A DNA stretch of 22,500 bases from Halisarca cf. caerulea. Taxonomy: Eukaryota; Porifera; Demospongiae; Chondrillida; Halisarcidae. Below, one piece after another: positions 8,200 to 15,937 of the stretch. The DNA is taken from NCBI GenBank assembly GCA_963170055.1, contig CAUJGJ010000179.1, forward strand, positions 707,501 to 730,000, given 5' to 3'. Below the pieces are notes generated by a model. It was not told where the DNA came from and searched no databases. It saw only the letters and a list, made by a program, of their open reading frames with translations. How positions within the stretch are numbered: the stretch's first letter is position 1; every line of letters starts with the position of its first letter. A program made the position numbers and the translations under genes.

Positions 8200-9625
8200 T
8201 GTGTGTGTGTGGGTGTGGGTGTGTGTTTGTGTGTGTGGGATGTGGGTGGGTGTGGGTGTACATGCACGCATGTGTATGTGTGACTATGCAAGCAATGTAT
8301 TACAGTACCTTCAACTTCCTTTGAAACAAGTCTATAACTTGACTAGGAACAATATATGAAGTCTGTATACAAAATAGAAAATAAGTACATGACATAACAC
8401 AAACAACACAATACACTACATAGCAAGTCATATAAAAGTATGGTTAAATCTGTCTTATATAAGGCCAGTGCATGCATGTGTACAAGGACCATCTGTCCAT
8501 AGGGACCATTGTAGTCTGCGTATGCTAGGCCCTTGAGCTAGATTTTTCTGGACAGGTTTCACTGTAAGCATTCAACACGTACATCATCACCACCAATATG
8601 GATCTCCACCGATGCACTGTTACATGCTGGCAAAAAGTACTGGGTGACCTTCTAAAGATATGAGAAAATACATTTTAAGTGTATATGCCTTCCAGTAGTG
8701 AAGGGTGCATGTGGTATATTCTACATGTCCTCACATTGTCAATGGACTCAGATGTATGCCGTACAATGATGCAAGCCCTTTCCCTCTCCAGTCCTGGAAC
8801 CAGTTTACTTCCAAGGTTAGGGAAGTTGGCTTCCATGCATATGTCTGTCTTAACGTCTTCTTCAATGGGTAAGGGAATGGATTCGATATCGCTGCCTTCA
8901 TCTTTGGCACTGCATTCAATGTCGGCATCGGTATCCTCGGTGGAACTGTACTCTTCACAGCTCACAAATGATTCTTCATCACTCGAAGTAACCCAACCCC
9001 ACCTATAATCATCATTGCACAAGTCAAAAGTGACATTTCCCGAGTCTTCAGGAGGAGGCTCAGTACTATCAAATCTTCCAACAACCTGTCCCAAATAGGT
9101 TTTGTATGCAGGTATTGGAGAAGAAGTTTCAACCAGTTCCTTCAGCCTTGCATTTTCATCCTAGGAATAAAGGTAAATACAAACACTGCCCACCATACTA
9201 TATAGCAACATCAATGAAGCAACTCATGGAAAGCTTGTGTATTGTAATACCATAGGTACCAAAACTACATAAGCAATATATACACACTCTGTATATACCT
9301 TGAGCTGAGCTGTATATACCTTGAGCTCCTTCCTTCGATTGACTGTTTCCTGCTCATAAGTTCGAAAATTTTCTTGAAAACGACACTGATGGGTGCATAC
9401 AATCCAGGATAACAGTATTAATTCAGCATAGCTTGTTTCTCAGCAATAATAACTTACAATGGTAGCACGAAGATTGGTAACCTCTTCACTCAAGGTAACA
9501 TTTGATTCTTCGACAACCAACAGCTTTTCCTGTAGTGCATTGTAATCCCTTACCAGGTATCTAATCTTACCACGAGCACGATGGAGTTCATCTCGATCAG
9601 TCCTATATAACTGGTATCTATTCAT
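6445..9625 (-). CDS. Coiled-coil / acidic / death-domain-like protein (gene A)
   Basis: Exons read on the minus strand: 9625-9458, 9385-9320, 9162-9136, 9085-8735, 7959-7848, 7365-7093, 6566-6445. They sum to 1,119 nt, exactly 372 codons plus stop, with matching phases throughout. The first three encode a charged coiled coil (TDRDELHRARGKIRYLVRDY, LQEKLLVVEESNVTLSEEV). The fourth is acidic and Ser-rich (TSSDEESFVSCEEYSSTEDT). The fifth is helical (NEHIQRLKDIVEK). The sixth is a death-domain-like module. The tail holds LCVACNSPLP. Exon four could instead run to TAA at 8675 and end a separate gene; the join at donor GTGAGG (after 8735) is chosen for phase. ATG 9625 follows an acceptor, so upstream exons may exist. 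Death-fold proteins are adaptors in cell-death and immune signalling; function here is inferred only. A close paralogue lies at 18577-21535. Confidence 0.55.
6785..6809 (+). repeat. G-run (G6-A-G18)
   Basis: Near-uninterrupted guanine tract on the plus strand in an intron of gene A. It is a plausible quadruplex former and a place where assembly length may be wrong. The rest of intron 6567-7092 shows no element I recognise. Confidence 0.85.
7093..7365 (-). CDS. Death-domain-like exon of gene A
   Basis: A 273-nt phase 1-1 exon between acceptor GGTACAG and donor GTGAGT. It encodes about 91 residues starting ERFRPRLYEIDTLL. Features resembling death-fold domains are WCDIFAKVLGTP (helix 1-2 style W-x6-LG), then MFKEWLGGKCSYPAQWKTLL (central W/L helices), and a closing ELERISNHLRVRL. 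The gene B exon at 19089-19367 shares FRPR, the W-x2-LL segment, ES, the L-x-R spacing and RxRL, with the same intron phases. Assignment to the death superfamily rests on this pattern; a profile search is needed to separate DEATH, CARD and DED. Confidence 0.6.
7461..7691. mobile_element. 231-bp Tc1/mariner-like MITE (TA target)
   Basis: Ends CCCTAAATCGGAAA and TTTCCCAATTTAGGG are inverted repeats flanked by TA (7459-7460 and 7692-7693). The interior is full of AATTTCGCGA-like words. It lies in an intron of gene A and explains the short minus-strand frame there. Confidence 0.75.
7848..7959 (-). CDS. Helical exon preceding the death-domain-like exon (gene A)
   Basis: Acceptor CTTCTTCAG, donor GTAAGT, 112 nt, phase 0 in and phase 1 out. 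It encodes MRNEHIQRLKDIVEKSITYS, then SGLERSVDYVGFWFQQI. The gene B counterpart (19459-19552) has the same phases and a similar amphipathic segment. If gene A is really two genes, this exon's Met could be near the start of the downstream one. Confidence 0.6.
8080..8262. repeat. (TG)n microsatellite, interrupted
   Basis: About 180 bp of TG/CA with GC, TA and GGG interruptions, in an intron of gene A. The apparent ORFs of alternating Cys-Val or Thr-His are artefacts of the repeat. Confidence 0.95.
8441..8564. mobile_element. 124-bp Tc1/mariner (pogo/Tigger-like) MITE, degenerate
   Basis: The right end, read inverted (TA)CAGTGAAACCTGTC, matches the left end (TA)TGGTTAAATCTGTC. TA flanks both ends. 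The internal sequence (GGACCATCTGTCCAT, GGCCCTTGAG) resembles the element at 10633-10787, so they are one family. Confidence 0.65.
8735..9085 (-). CDS. Acidic Ser/Glu-rich exon of gene A
   Basis: Begins after minus GGGACAG and reads VVGRFDSTEPPPEDSGNVTF, then WVTSSDEESFVSCEEYSSTE and DEGSDIESIPLPIEEDV. The strongly biased acidic composition makes it credible coding sequence. The frame stays open to TAA at 8675; a GTGAGG donor after 8735 and a GTGAGC donor after 8966 both leave phase 0 and would allow joining to exon 7959. It probably forms a disordered linker. Confidence 0.55.
9136..9625 (-). CDS. Coiled-coil exons of gene A
   Basis: Three phase 0-0 exons: 9625-9458 (56 codons), 9385-9320 (22 codons) and 9162-9136 (9 codons: DENARLKEL). 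Heptad-like spacing of L, I and V with many charged residues (VRDYNALQEKLLVVEESNVT) indicates a coiled coil, likely for oligomerisation. The middle exon has two in-frame donors made by a 21-bp period duplication (9290-9327). The intron between 9136 and 9085 would be only about 50 nt and uses a weak GTTGAA donor, so that join is the least certain. Confidence 0.6.
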
Positions 9626-10103
9626 CTGCAAAAAACTACAAATATTAGATGCAAATTTCAGGAAAAGGACAAGTATAATGATGAACAGCCAAGGTCAGCA
9701 GTGTATCTATCTGACAGAAAGTAAGTAATATTAGTTAGTTTTCTACACTGGCAATGTCAACAGGCAGGATACAAATAACATCAAGGTCTGCTTAGAGTGT
9801 AATGGTATGATGATAATATTATGCTTTGCTGTGACAAAATTATTAATGAACAAGATCACAATCACATGGCATATACGTATAGGCTGTGTAAAAGAATCAC
9901 AGCCTTATAAGATCACAGTGGCGCCACTCAGGCTACAGCTACTATGAATATAGTTAATGGTGACTATAATAGAGTACTTTCCCCGAGTTTTGTTTACAAA
10001 CTAACCTAGGTGGTCTTCACCACTTGTGGTTTGACCCCAAACTGGTCAGGACTGCATAAATTCCATGTGGTCAGCGAAAATTTAGTTACGTTTTGGTTGT
10101 GTC

Positions 10104-10170
<67 letters not shown>

Positions 10171-10398
10171 ATACACACTGGTGTGTATGTAATAAACAGG
10201 AACAAATGAAAAGGACATAAGCAAGCACTACCAAAGCAGGCTCGCATCCGGAGTTTAATCTGTGATAGGCTGAACATTTCTTACAGAATAGCCTGTGTTC
10301 AAGGCTTTATGTTTTGCATAACTGTGCAGTGAATTGTATAACTTAAAGATAGATTGCCCACAGTCCCTAATTCTGAACGATGTATATCCTAGCTGACA
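9626..10398. other. Region upstream of gene A, no gene seen
   Basis: AT-rich sequence with no supported exon. It contains the (TG)n tract at 10107-10168. Any further 5' exons or the promoter of gene A should lie here, but I cannot identify them. Confidence 0.5.
10107..10168. repeat. (TG)31 microsatellite
   Basis: Uninterrupted TG dinucleotides upstream of gene A. Confidence 0.97.
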
Positions 10399-10632
10399 CA
10401 GAAAGAACTATAGGTTTTATTCTTTGCCAGGTGCCTTGTGTTAGTGCTAAGTAATACCAGGCTTAAATGTCTCCAACTTTAGTTCCTGAGCTCAGGAAAA
10501 GCAGTGCTCGGAAGGGCACTCTACTTTACAATAAAATGTACTAATACATGATGGATTCACACCACACAAAACACGAGATGAATCTCCCAAGCCAGGGAAA
10601 ACTGATGCCTTTTCAGCAATCCACTACAACTA

Positions 10633-10787
10633 CAGTGAAATCTATCTTAAAGATCACTTGTATAGTAAGACCACCTGTCTATTGAGACCACTGTAGGCTG
10701 CTTCATGGGTCACTTCAGTGATACTCCTGCCTGCAAAGACCACCAACACTTGGTCCCTTGAGTGGTCGTTATAGGCAGACTTTACTG
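10633..10787. mobile_element. 155-bp Tc1/mariner (pogo/Tigger-like) MITE
   Basis: Left end CAGTGAAATCTATCTTAAAG and inverted right end CAGTAAAGTCTGCCTATAAC are similar, and TA flanks both sides (10631-10632, 10788-10789). Confidence 0.8.
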
Positions 10788-11272
10788 TACTTTATTGAGT
10801 GTATAATCGTGGGATGTGTTGTTCACAATTGATATAATTATGCGTGGTACCCTGCCTGTACCATCAACATGTTCATTTTGGCTATTGTATGGCTTACTTC
10901 AGAGCGGCTATTGTTCCAGCAGAATAGTGTAGGCACGGATGTTGGCTTTGGGATGCAGGGTGTGTAGGGTCAGACCACGGTGTAAAAGTTATTGCCATGT
11001 CATTGTGGTCAGCGCCACAAACTAATCAGCTGTTCTTCACAGCTGTCCAGGGGTGACCCCTCGAGGTATATACCGGTATGCGCGAAAAAGCACACTACAA
11101 AGTACACACACACTAGTCGAAATGCTGAGTTCTTATATCCAAGTCTTACATTTCGCGCTAAAAATTCTTCAATCAAAGAGACTCCTTCATAGAGAAATTT
11201 CTCAGAGCTTCTTCGGTCGGACCATAGACAGGGGATCGGAAGTAAACACTATAACTGTTTCAGCATCGTAAG

Positions 11273-11292
11273 CACGTGATCCGGAAGTGACG
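11273..11292 (+). promoter_or_regulatory. Core promoter motifs: E-box plus ETS/CRE-like site
   Basis: CACGTG (11273-11278), two bases, then CCGGAAGTGACG (11281-11292), ending 10 bases before the predicted ATG at 11303. CCGGAAGT followed by TGACG is a common proximal element in TATA-less animal promoters (general knowledge). This supports the gene start chosen for copy 2. Confidence 0.5.
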
Positions 11293-11302
11293 ATGCGGGA
11301 AC

Positions 11303-14300
11303 ATGGCGCTCTTCGTAAAGTACATTTTCTTTAAATTCTCTATTGTAGTATATATACCTATTACACTCAGGTAAAGTTGAAATTTGTTTAGTAAACTACC
11401 TTCAGTGTATATAATTTTCTTTTGTCACACCCTTACTGTTGCAACTTCATCACATGTCCCCTTTTGCTATGTGACAGGAAAGTGCAGTTGTCCAGGAGAT
11501 AGCTTTGGAGTGTCAGATTCCTCAGCTGAAGCAACCACTCTGGGACCTGGTTTTATGTATATCCAGCTGGAGCCAGCGCTTCCCTGTGGCGGTACCGTCT
11601 ATTCTTGGGAATTTTGCTACAATGTCAGCAGCGCTACAAGCAGCCAGTTCACATTCTGGTTTGTGATATTGAGGAAAATCGAAGCTAGCACGGTTCATTA
11701 CGCTGTTGTGGGCGCCAATTCTCACGTAATTTTTGGTCAGAAGGCGGGAAGAAACTGTATCAGTCGTAAAGCAAATGGCTATCCAATACGCTACGAGGCA
11801 GGTGATCTGATAGCGACCTCTGTGTACGACCAGCCGTGGCAGTTTTCTCCTCTGGCGTATCAGATGGGGGAAGGAAGATTGAGCTCTTGTTTCTTCACGA
11901 GTGATACATCTTACCGGAGCCGAATTGACCCCTCGAGCAGGCACAGATGGGTGGACTCCGATCCTCTGATGTCTACTGTCATATACTGCAACCAGTCAAA
12001 CCCAAACTTTCTGCTGGGGAAGCTAGATGTCATAGAAGATACCAGAGGTACCTTTTTATTCATTTGCATGCATTGGTCCGGTATGTGGCCAACATTGGAC
12101 TGCCAAACTTATCGTTCAAATAATTGATATTGAGTAGCTAATTTGAATATACTGTTAGATGTTTTATAATTTAGTTGTCTCGCATGCATAGTCTCATGTT
12201 GCCAGACCCTACTGCTGTGTATGGTGAATAGGGTCTGAGAACATGAGACTATGGCATGCATACATTTTATTGTTACAGTATAGTTGTGTATTGTATTGTA
12301 TGCAGTGCCATTAGTACTTGCTGGCGGATCTATAGTACTGAGTGTTGGTACAGTATCCTCTGATGTATACCATCTGGATCAAGCCAATTATTCGTGTATA
12401 TAGTCAGATGTTATATATTGCATTACACAGTCGAACCTCTTTGACATGGAAGTGCTTATTATAATAAAATAATAACGTGAAAGTACAAACCAGGTCCAAC
12501 TCTGAAGTCCAAGCATAATATGTGATACTGTTTGCATGAAATAACTAGTCGTGAACAAAGTTCAGAACCTCGCTAAAAGGAAAGGACATTGAAATTGAAT
12601 GGGAATGGGAATATGGATGAAATAATTGATTGCATAAAATTATAATGTAGTTGTGAGCTAGTCTCATGTAGCCAGACAAACCCCTTTGGTCCTGTGTGAA
12701 GGAATGGGACATTTTAAAGGGATCATGCATGCTTTTTGAACAGTGATACCTTCTGCAATGCTGAATGTTTGGACTATTCATAGCTCATGATCAGTTGACG
12801 ATTTGTCTCTTAGTCACCATGTTAGTACACATTTTCATAATTTTGGTATAAACTGTAATCAGTTTTTTAGTTCTGCACTCACACGAATTTCAACACTACT
12901 GCTTGTCCTGACAAACTCACTAGACAAAATACACTCCCTAGTAGTACTCAGAGTATATAATAGTTGAGCTATTGGCCACTTATCTGAACCCCCTGCAGCA
13001 TATGCATTGGGCATGCCAATATAAAATTTGTGATCAATTATATTCCCGCATTATGCCTGTAAAATTTCAACACCTATTATTTCCACACCTATGCCAGCAT
13101 ATTCCTTCTTTACGAAGGCGCCGATGGCGGCAAAAGGCATGCACTCTCCTTCCTGCTCCGCACTCGGCGTTTGTACGGAAACATGGCCGCACACACAATC
13201 TATAGTCACAGTAGTCTCGTACCCAGACCCACTTCCGCCCGCCATTTTATTTGGGCGAGAAGGTGGGTCTGGTAAAACTGGTACTGCATTCCTGGCTGCC
13301 TTGCACGGATTTTGGTAAGCCAATCAGATTGCAGGATTGCAAATGTCATGTGATACGAAGGTGGGAATTTCGCAAAAGGATAATAATGGACAGAGCTTAC
13401 TTACCACGATTGCAGTCATCTTTCGATCTAGTCTTCATACGAGGAGCCATCTGCGATGCTATGGTAGCGTTAGGATATCCCACACCAAAGGAAGAGCAGG
13501 TTCAGGTCGTCGAGCAGTTCTTGCTCGGACGGGACGTTTTTGTTTCTCTCCCCACAGGTGGAGGAAAAAGTCTGTGCTATGGCTGCCTACCGATTGTCTT
13601 CGACACGCTGAGGCAGGTCAAACAGCAGTCTATAGTGTTGGTCATCTCTCCGTTGAACGCTCTGATGGAAGACCAAGTTGGGCGCTTTTCTGAGAGGGGC
13701 TTGAAGGCGGCACAACTAAGCACCAAGGATGATACATCCGTGCAACTTTACTGGACGGCCAGGCACAACTCGTCTACGGTAGTCCGGAGAACTTCATAAC
13801 AACTACAAAGTGGAGAGACATGCTTGCTCTACCAGTTTATCAAAACAATATTGTTGGTCTTGCCGTGGATGAGGCACATTTGGTGGAAAAATGGTGAGTA
13901 TTCAACTTGTATATGAACTGACACTGCTGATTTACTGATGCTGCCATATACACTGAAGCTGCTGGACAGAGTAAATTGAATAAAATGCTTGCACAGGTGT
14001 AGAACACCATAAAGTAAAAAAGCTGTTCGCAACAATGATGAAGATGGTGAAGTCCGGCACAGTTGCTTGCATTCAAGGCTGATTGCATTGGTGACTACTC
14101 TGACAAAGCTACTTTTAAGAGCAGATGCTTTCCAAGCAGTTCTTGCAAGGTACGATGGCTGCTGAAATCTAACACTCTTGATGACTTGCTTGTAGGGAGA
14201 CCTTACATTGAATGACCTCACAACCTTATTGCCTTTAAAATGCAATACCTAAAAAGAGGTGATTAACACACGTGAGCTGCTAACTATGTGCTTCCCCACA

Positions 14301-15937
14301 CACACATTGATCACACACCTTCAAATGACTTGTTGGAGTAGCCATAGGCAGTTGTGCAAGTGGTGTTGCTTGAAGACTCACATCTGTTTCCTGCAGTGCC
14401 AGACAAAGAAGAATTGGTTTATAAGCTTACCAAGATATGCCACAGTAAACACTACTGTCTAAATACACGTACTACCTTTACATGTATACGTACTCGTAGG
14501 ATAAAAGATTGAAACCACCTACTATACAGTCATCACACATGTGAACACATGCAGCGGCCAACACATGCAAGTGACACTTACTGCATTGTCAGAATCGGGA
14601 TTGGGTGGTTGTCTGCTGCAATGCCCTGAGGGTCTTGTAGGGGTCTCCGGAGTCAGGGCTCTGCTCTACGTTAGGTATAATATTAGAAAACAAAGAAATA
14701 GTCAATTTTGGGGCCAAGACGGTTTACAAACTAGGAAAACTTACATCCATTGTTGATTCCGTCTCCTTGTACTTTAACTGCTTCAAAAACTTCTCCATAA
14801 AGCCTGCTAGGGCTCTTTGGTGATTACTGGCCTTTTGCAAGTCCGCAAAGCAGGGCGTTCTGCATGTATAGACCGTATCATCGACCGGGAGCCGCCATCC
14901 TCGACACAATGAATCCAGGACGAAATTGTGGACGTCGGTATTCGAGGCGTTCCTGGGGTGCACAACTCTTCTCTTGGAGGATATATTGAGAGGTGAACGG
15001 CACAAAAGGCATTCGTATGCTTTTCCAGCGCTCTCTGCCATTCCAAGAGTTCGAAGTGTCACATTTCGCGCGACTATGTCACATGACAAACACAGGCAAA
15101 TGCATGACATCATATTTCCGGCATAGCCAGGAATGCAGTACCAGTTTTACCAGACCCACCTTCTCGCCCAAATAAAATGGCGGGCGGAAGTGGGTCTGGG
15201 TACGAGACTATAGTCACAGTTGGCAGGGCTGGCAAATGGCCGTCACAATGGCGTGGCTATTTAGTGGCCCGAATCGCAATATCACATATCCTTCCTTTCG
15301 TTCGAAAGTAATCTAAAATCGCTTACGATAAATTCAAGAGTGTCATTTTTTATGTATTCGAACACGGGGAAAAGGACCGAACGTTGAAGTCTGACATCGC
15401 CTGGTGTTGACCAAAAAAGGGAGGTTTTTCTGCCTTTATCGATCAGCGAGATCGCCCAACGAAGCGATCAACAGCTTAACGTGAAGAATTCCTCTCGGCG
15501 AGTTACTTTTAGATGTAAACATGCAATAAACCTGTGAAGTCGAGTCGCAATTCGCGTGCAAAGTTTTTAGCTCATTGGCCTAAAGGTAGTAATTTACCCG
15601 CCGAATGCGTGGGCAACCTCGAATGGAGTCCCGTCTGCGACTGAATCAATTAACCTCGCTACCGCTCGGTAATTACAACATGAAATTTCAGCCTGTGCAG
15701 TCCACAAGAGTGAGCTGTATTTTGTTAGCCATTACGCTGATCTCTTGTTGATCTTTTGCTGCATTTGCCCTAGATGATTCTGGTCCTGTTAACAGCCAGA
15801 GCAATACTGCAGGGCTGGCCGTAGGACTGTCGGTGGCTGTGTTTGCAGTTATTGCTATTCCAGTGGTTGTGGTAGGAGTCCTTGCCTGTGCCGTCTGGGT
15901 GAAGCAGTCAGGACGCCCCCTCATTACATGGAGTTAG
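11303..15937 (+). CDS. Single-pass membrane protein with a novel-looking ectodomain (four exons)
   Basis: Exons 11303-11370, 11488-12047, 12306-12395, 15774-15937; total 882 nt = 293 codons plus stop, with compatible phases (2, 1, 1). Exon 1 is a signal peptide (MALFVKYIFFKFSIVVYIPI). Exon 2 encodes about 187 residues: CPGDSFGVSDSS, ALPCGGTVYSWEFCYNVSSA, then KAGRNCISRKANGYPIRYEA and VIYCNQSNPNFLLGKLDV. Six Cys and N-glycosylation sequons (NVSS, NQSN) indicate an extracellular fold with possible disulfides. The CGGTVxSWEFCY region resembles a motif I associate with sponge extracellular proteins, but I cannot name the family. Exon 4 has a Ser/Asn stalk, a hydrophobic segment (VAVFAVIAIPVVVVGVLACA) and a short tail (WVKQSGRPLITWS). 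Intron 3 is 3.4 kb and holds the transposon at 13213-15209. A secreted form would result if exon 3 were read through to TAG at 12401. Confidence 0.65.
11488..12047 (+). CDS. Ectodomain exon of the membrane protein
   Basis: Acceptor GTGCAG before 11488 gives phase 2 and completes the Ser codon begun in exon 1; donor GTACCT follows 12047 in phase 1. The frame is uninterrupted, in contrast to the copy at 751-1347, which carries a 4-bp insertion. Compared with that copy this exon lacks 27 nt, removing nine residues after YAVVG. That could be a deletion here between the 5-bp repeats, or an insertion there. Confidence 0.75.
12190..12250. mobile_element. 61-bp AGTCTC-type foldback MITE
   Basis: AGTCTCATGTTGCCAGACCC at the left and the inverse (GGGTCTGAGAACATGAGACT) at the right form a near-complete palindrome. 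The flanks CTCGCATGCAT (12179-12189) and ATGGCATGCAT (12251-12261) agree at 9 of 11 positions, consistent with an aged 11-bp target duplication. Confidence 0.75.
12306..12395 (+). CDS. Linker exon (phase 1-1) of the membrane protein
   Basis: 90 nt after acceptor TATGCAG, reading PLVLAGGSIVLSVGTVSSDV, then YHLDQANYS, with donor GTATAT at 12396. Splicing here restores the frame of the transmembrane exon. Reading on instead gives TAG at 12401. In the pseudogene copy a TAG precedes the donor. The exon is moderately supported, mainly by phase symmetry and conservation between copies. Confidence 0.5.
13213..13297 (+). repeat. Left 85-bp terminal inverted repeat
   Basis: Exact reverse complement of 15125-15209; starts AGTCTCGTACCC. 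The match stops after CATTCCTGGCT. Confidence 0.95.
13386..13893 (+). pseudogene. RecQ-like SF2 helicase, N-terminal half, frameshifted (transposon cargo)
   Basis: From ATG 13386: an N-terminal segment (ICDAMVALGYPTPKEEQVQV, like the RecQ Q-region), then the Walker A motif FVSLPTGGGKSLCYGCLP, and motif Ia VLVISPLNALMEDQV. Around 13743-13750 the frame shifts by one base. The downstream frame reads LLDGQAQLVYGSPENF, then WRDMLALPVYQNNIVG and the DEAH-box motif LAVDEAHLVEKW (motif II). A consensus donor GTGAGT follows 13893, but no further helicase exons are found, so motifs III-VI and the RQC region are missing. It would unwind DNA with ATP if intact; this copy cannot. Host RecQ genes are larger and are not flanked by such repeats. 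Confidence 0.85.
13990..14248 (-). pseudogene. Third exon of the Cys-rich transposon protein, truncated
   Basis: Acceptor CTCTTTTTAG, then VLHFKGNKVVRSFNVRSPYK, VRFQQPSYLARTAWKASALK and SFVRVVTNAISLECKQLCRT, then SPSSSLLRTAF. This layout (basic patch, A-x-W, then C-x3-LC before an S-x-LR segment) recalls uncharacterised transposon-associated proteins of cnidarians and sponges, from memory only. Coding character fades after about 14010, where sequence from the helicase side begins, marking the probable internal deletion junction. The 3' limit given is approximate. Confidence 0.5.
14582..15113 (-). CDS. Cys-rich transposon protein, first two exons
   Basis: Exon 15113-14745 starts MMSCICLCLS and contains AYECLLCRSPLN, VHNFVLDSLCRGWRLP and YTCRTPCFADLQKA, followed by a helical segment (NHQRALAGFMEKFLKQLKYK). 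The C-x2-C and C-x3-C pairs suggest a ZAD- or treble-clef-like zinc module, as on the N-termini of several transposase-linked proteins. Donor GTAAGT follows 14745. The second exon, 14665-14582 (84 nt, phase 0-0), is Pro/Ser-rich (SRALTPETPTRPSGHCSRQP) with donor GTAAGT. The gene starts just inside the right TIR, so the TIR region may be its promoter. Function is inferred from position only. Confidence 0.6.
15125..15209 (-). repeat. Right 85-bp terminal inverted repeat
   Basis: Exact inverse of the left repeat; ends GGGTACGAGACT, followed by the 11-bp duplication ATAGTCACAGT at 15210-15220. Confidence 0.95.
15221..15773 (+). promoter_or_regulatory. CpG-richer segment before the transmembrane exon, possible alternative promoter
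   Basis: From about 15240 to 15680 CpG is noticeably more frequent than elsewhere in the window (for example around 15440-15480). It ends at ATG 15680, which opens MKFQPVQSTR and a hydrophobic stretch VSCILLAITLISC. TGA at 15749 interrupts the frame, which then continues SFAAFALDDSG into the transmembrane exon. This could be an alternative first exon damaged by one nonsense change, or simply intron sequence. Confidence 0.3.
15774..15937 (+). CDS. Transmembrane and C-terminal exon
   Basis: After acceptor TTTGCCCTAG, the frame reads DSGPVNSQSNTAGLAVGLS, a long hydrophobic helix (FAVIAIPVVVVGVLACAVW), then VKQSGRPLITWS and TAG at 15935. A positive residue directly after the helix fits a type I orientation. 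The phase (1) matches both exon 2 and exon 3 upstream. It has no counterpart in the pseudogene copy. An ATTAAA at 16189-16194 is a candidate poly(A) signal. Confidence 0.7.

Larger units (their letters stand above)
10399..12405 (+). repeat. Segmental duplication, copy 2 (partner 1-1690)
   Basis: Matches copy 1 in the same orientation from CAGAAAGA at the left edge, through the promoter flank, exons 1-3 and the intronic foldback MITE. The exon 2 bodies differ at only a small share of bases. The MITE at 10633-10787 is absent from copy 1, so it inserted here later or was lost there. Confidence 0.85.
13213..15209. mobile_element. 1,997-bp DNA transposon, 85-bp TIRs, 11-bp TSD, helicase-bearing
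   Basis: 13213-13297 and 15125-15209 are perfect inverted repeats of 85 bp, starting AGTCTCGTACCCAGACCC. ATAGTCACAGT flanks both sides (13202-13212 and 15210-15220). Identical arms and identical duplications imply recent insertion. Inside are two convergent gene fragments: a RecQ-like helicase N-terminal half on plus (13386-13893) and a Cys-rich protein on minus (15113 to about 13990). Both lack their downstream parts, so this is an internally deleted copy of a larger element. No DDE transposase core is visible. Long TIRs with 9-11 bp duplications recall Mutator-like elements, and helicase-carrying lineages are known in other superfamilies (such as Academ), but I cannot assign it. Confidence 0.9.

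Noticed and set aside
8011..8359. ORFs rich in Cys-Val or Thr-His across TG repeats (also near 10086 and 20030)
   Set aside because: They are translations of dinucleotide microsatellites in all frames, with no independent coding signal.
13051..13323. Minus-strand ORF across the left transposon end
   Set aside because: It spans the TIR and the target site, so the frame is a chance join of flank and element.
15749..15751. In-frame TGA as a selenocysteine codon
   Set aside because: It falls in a signal-peptide-like hydrophobic stretch where selenocysteine has no known role, and I see no downstream hairpin resembling a SECIS. A nonsense change or intron sequence is simpler.
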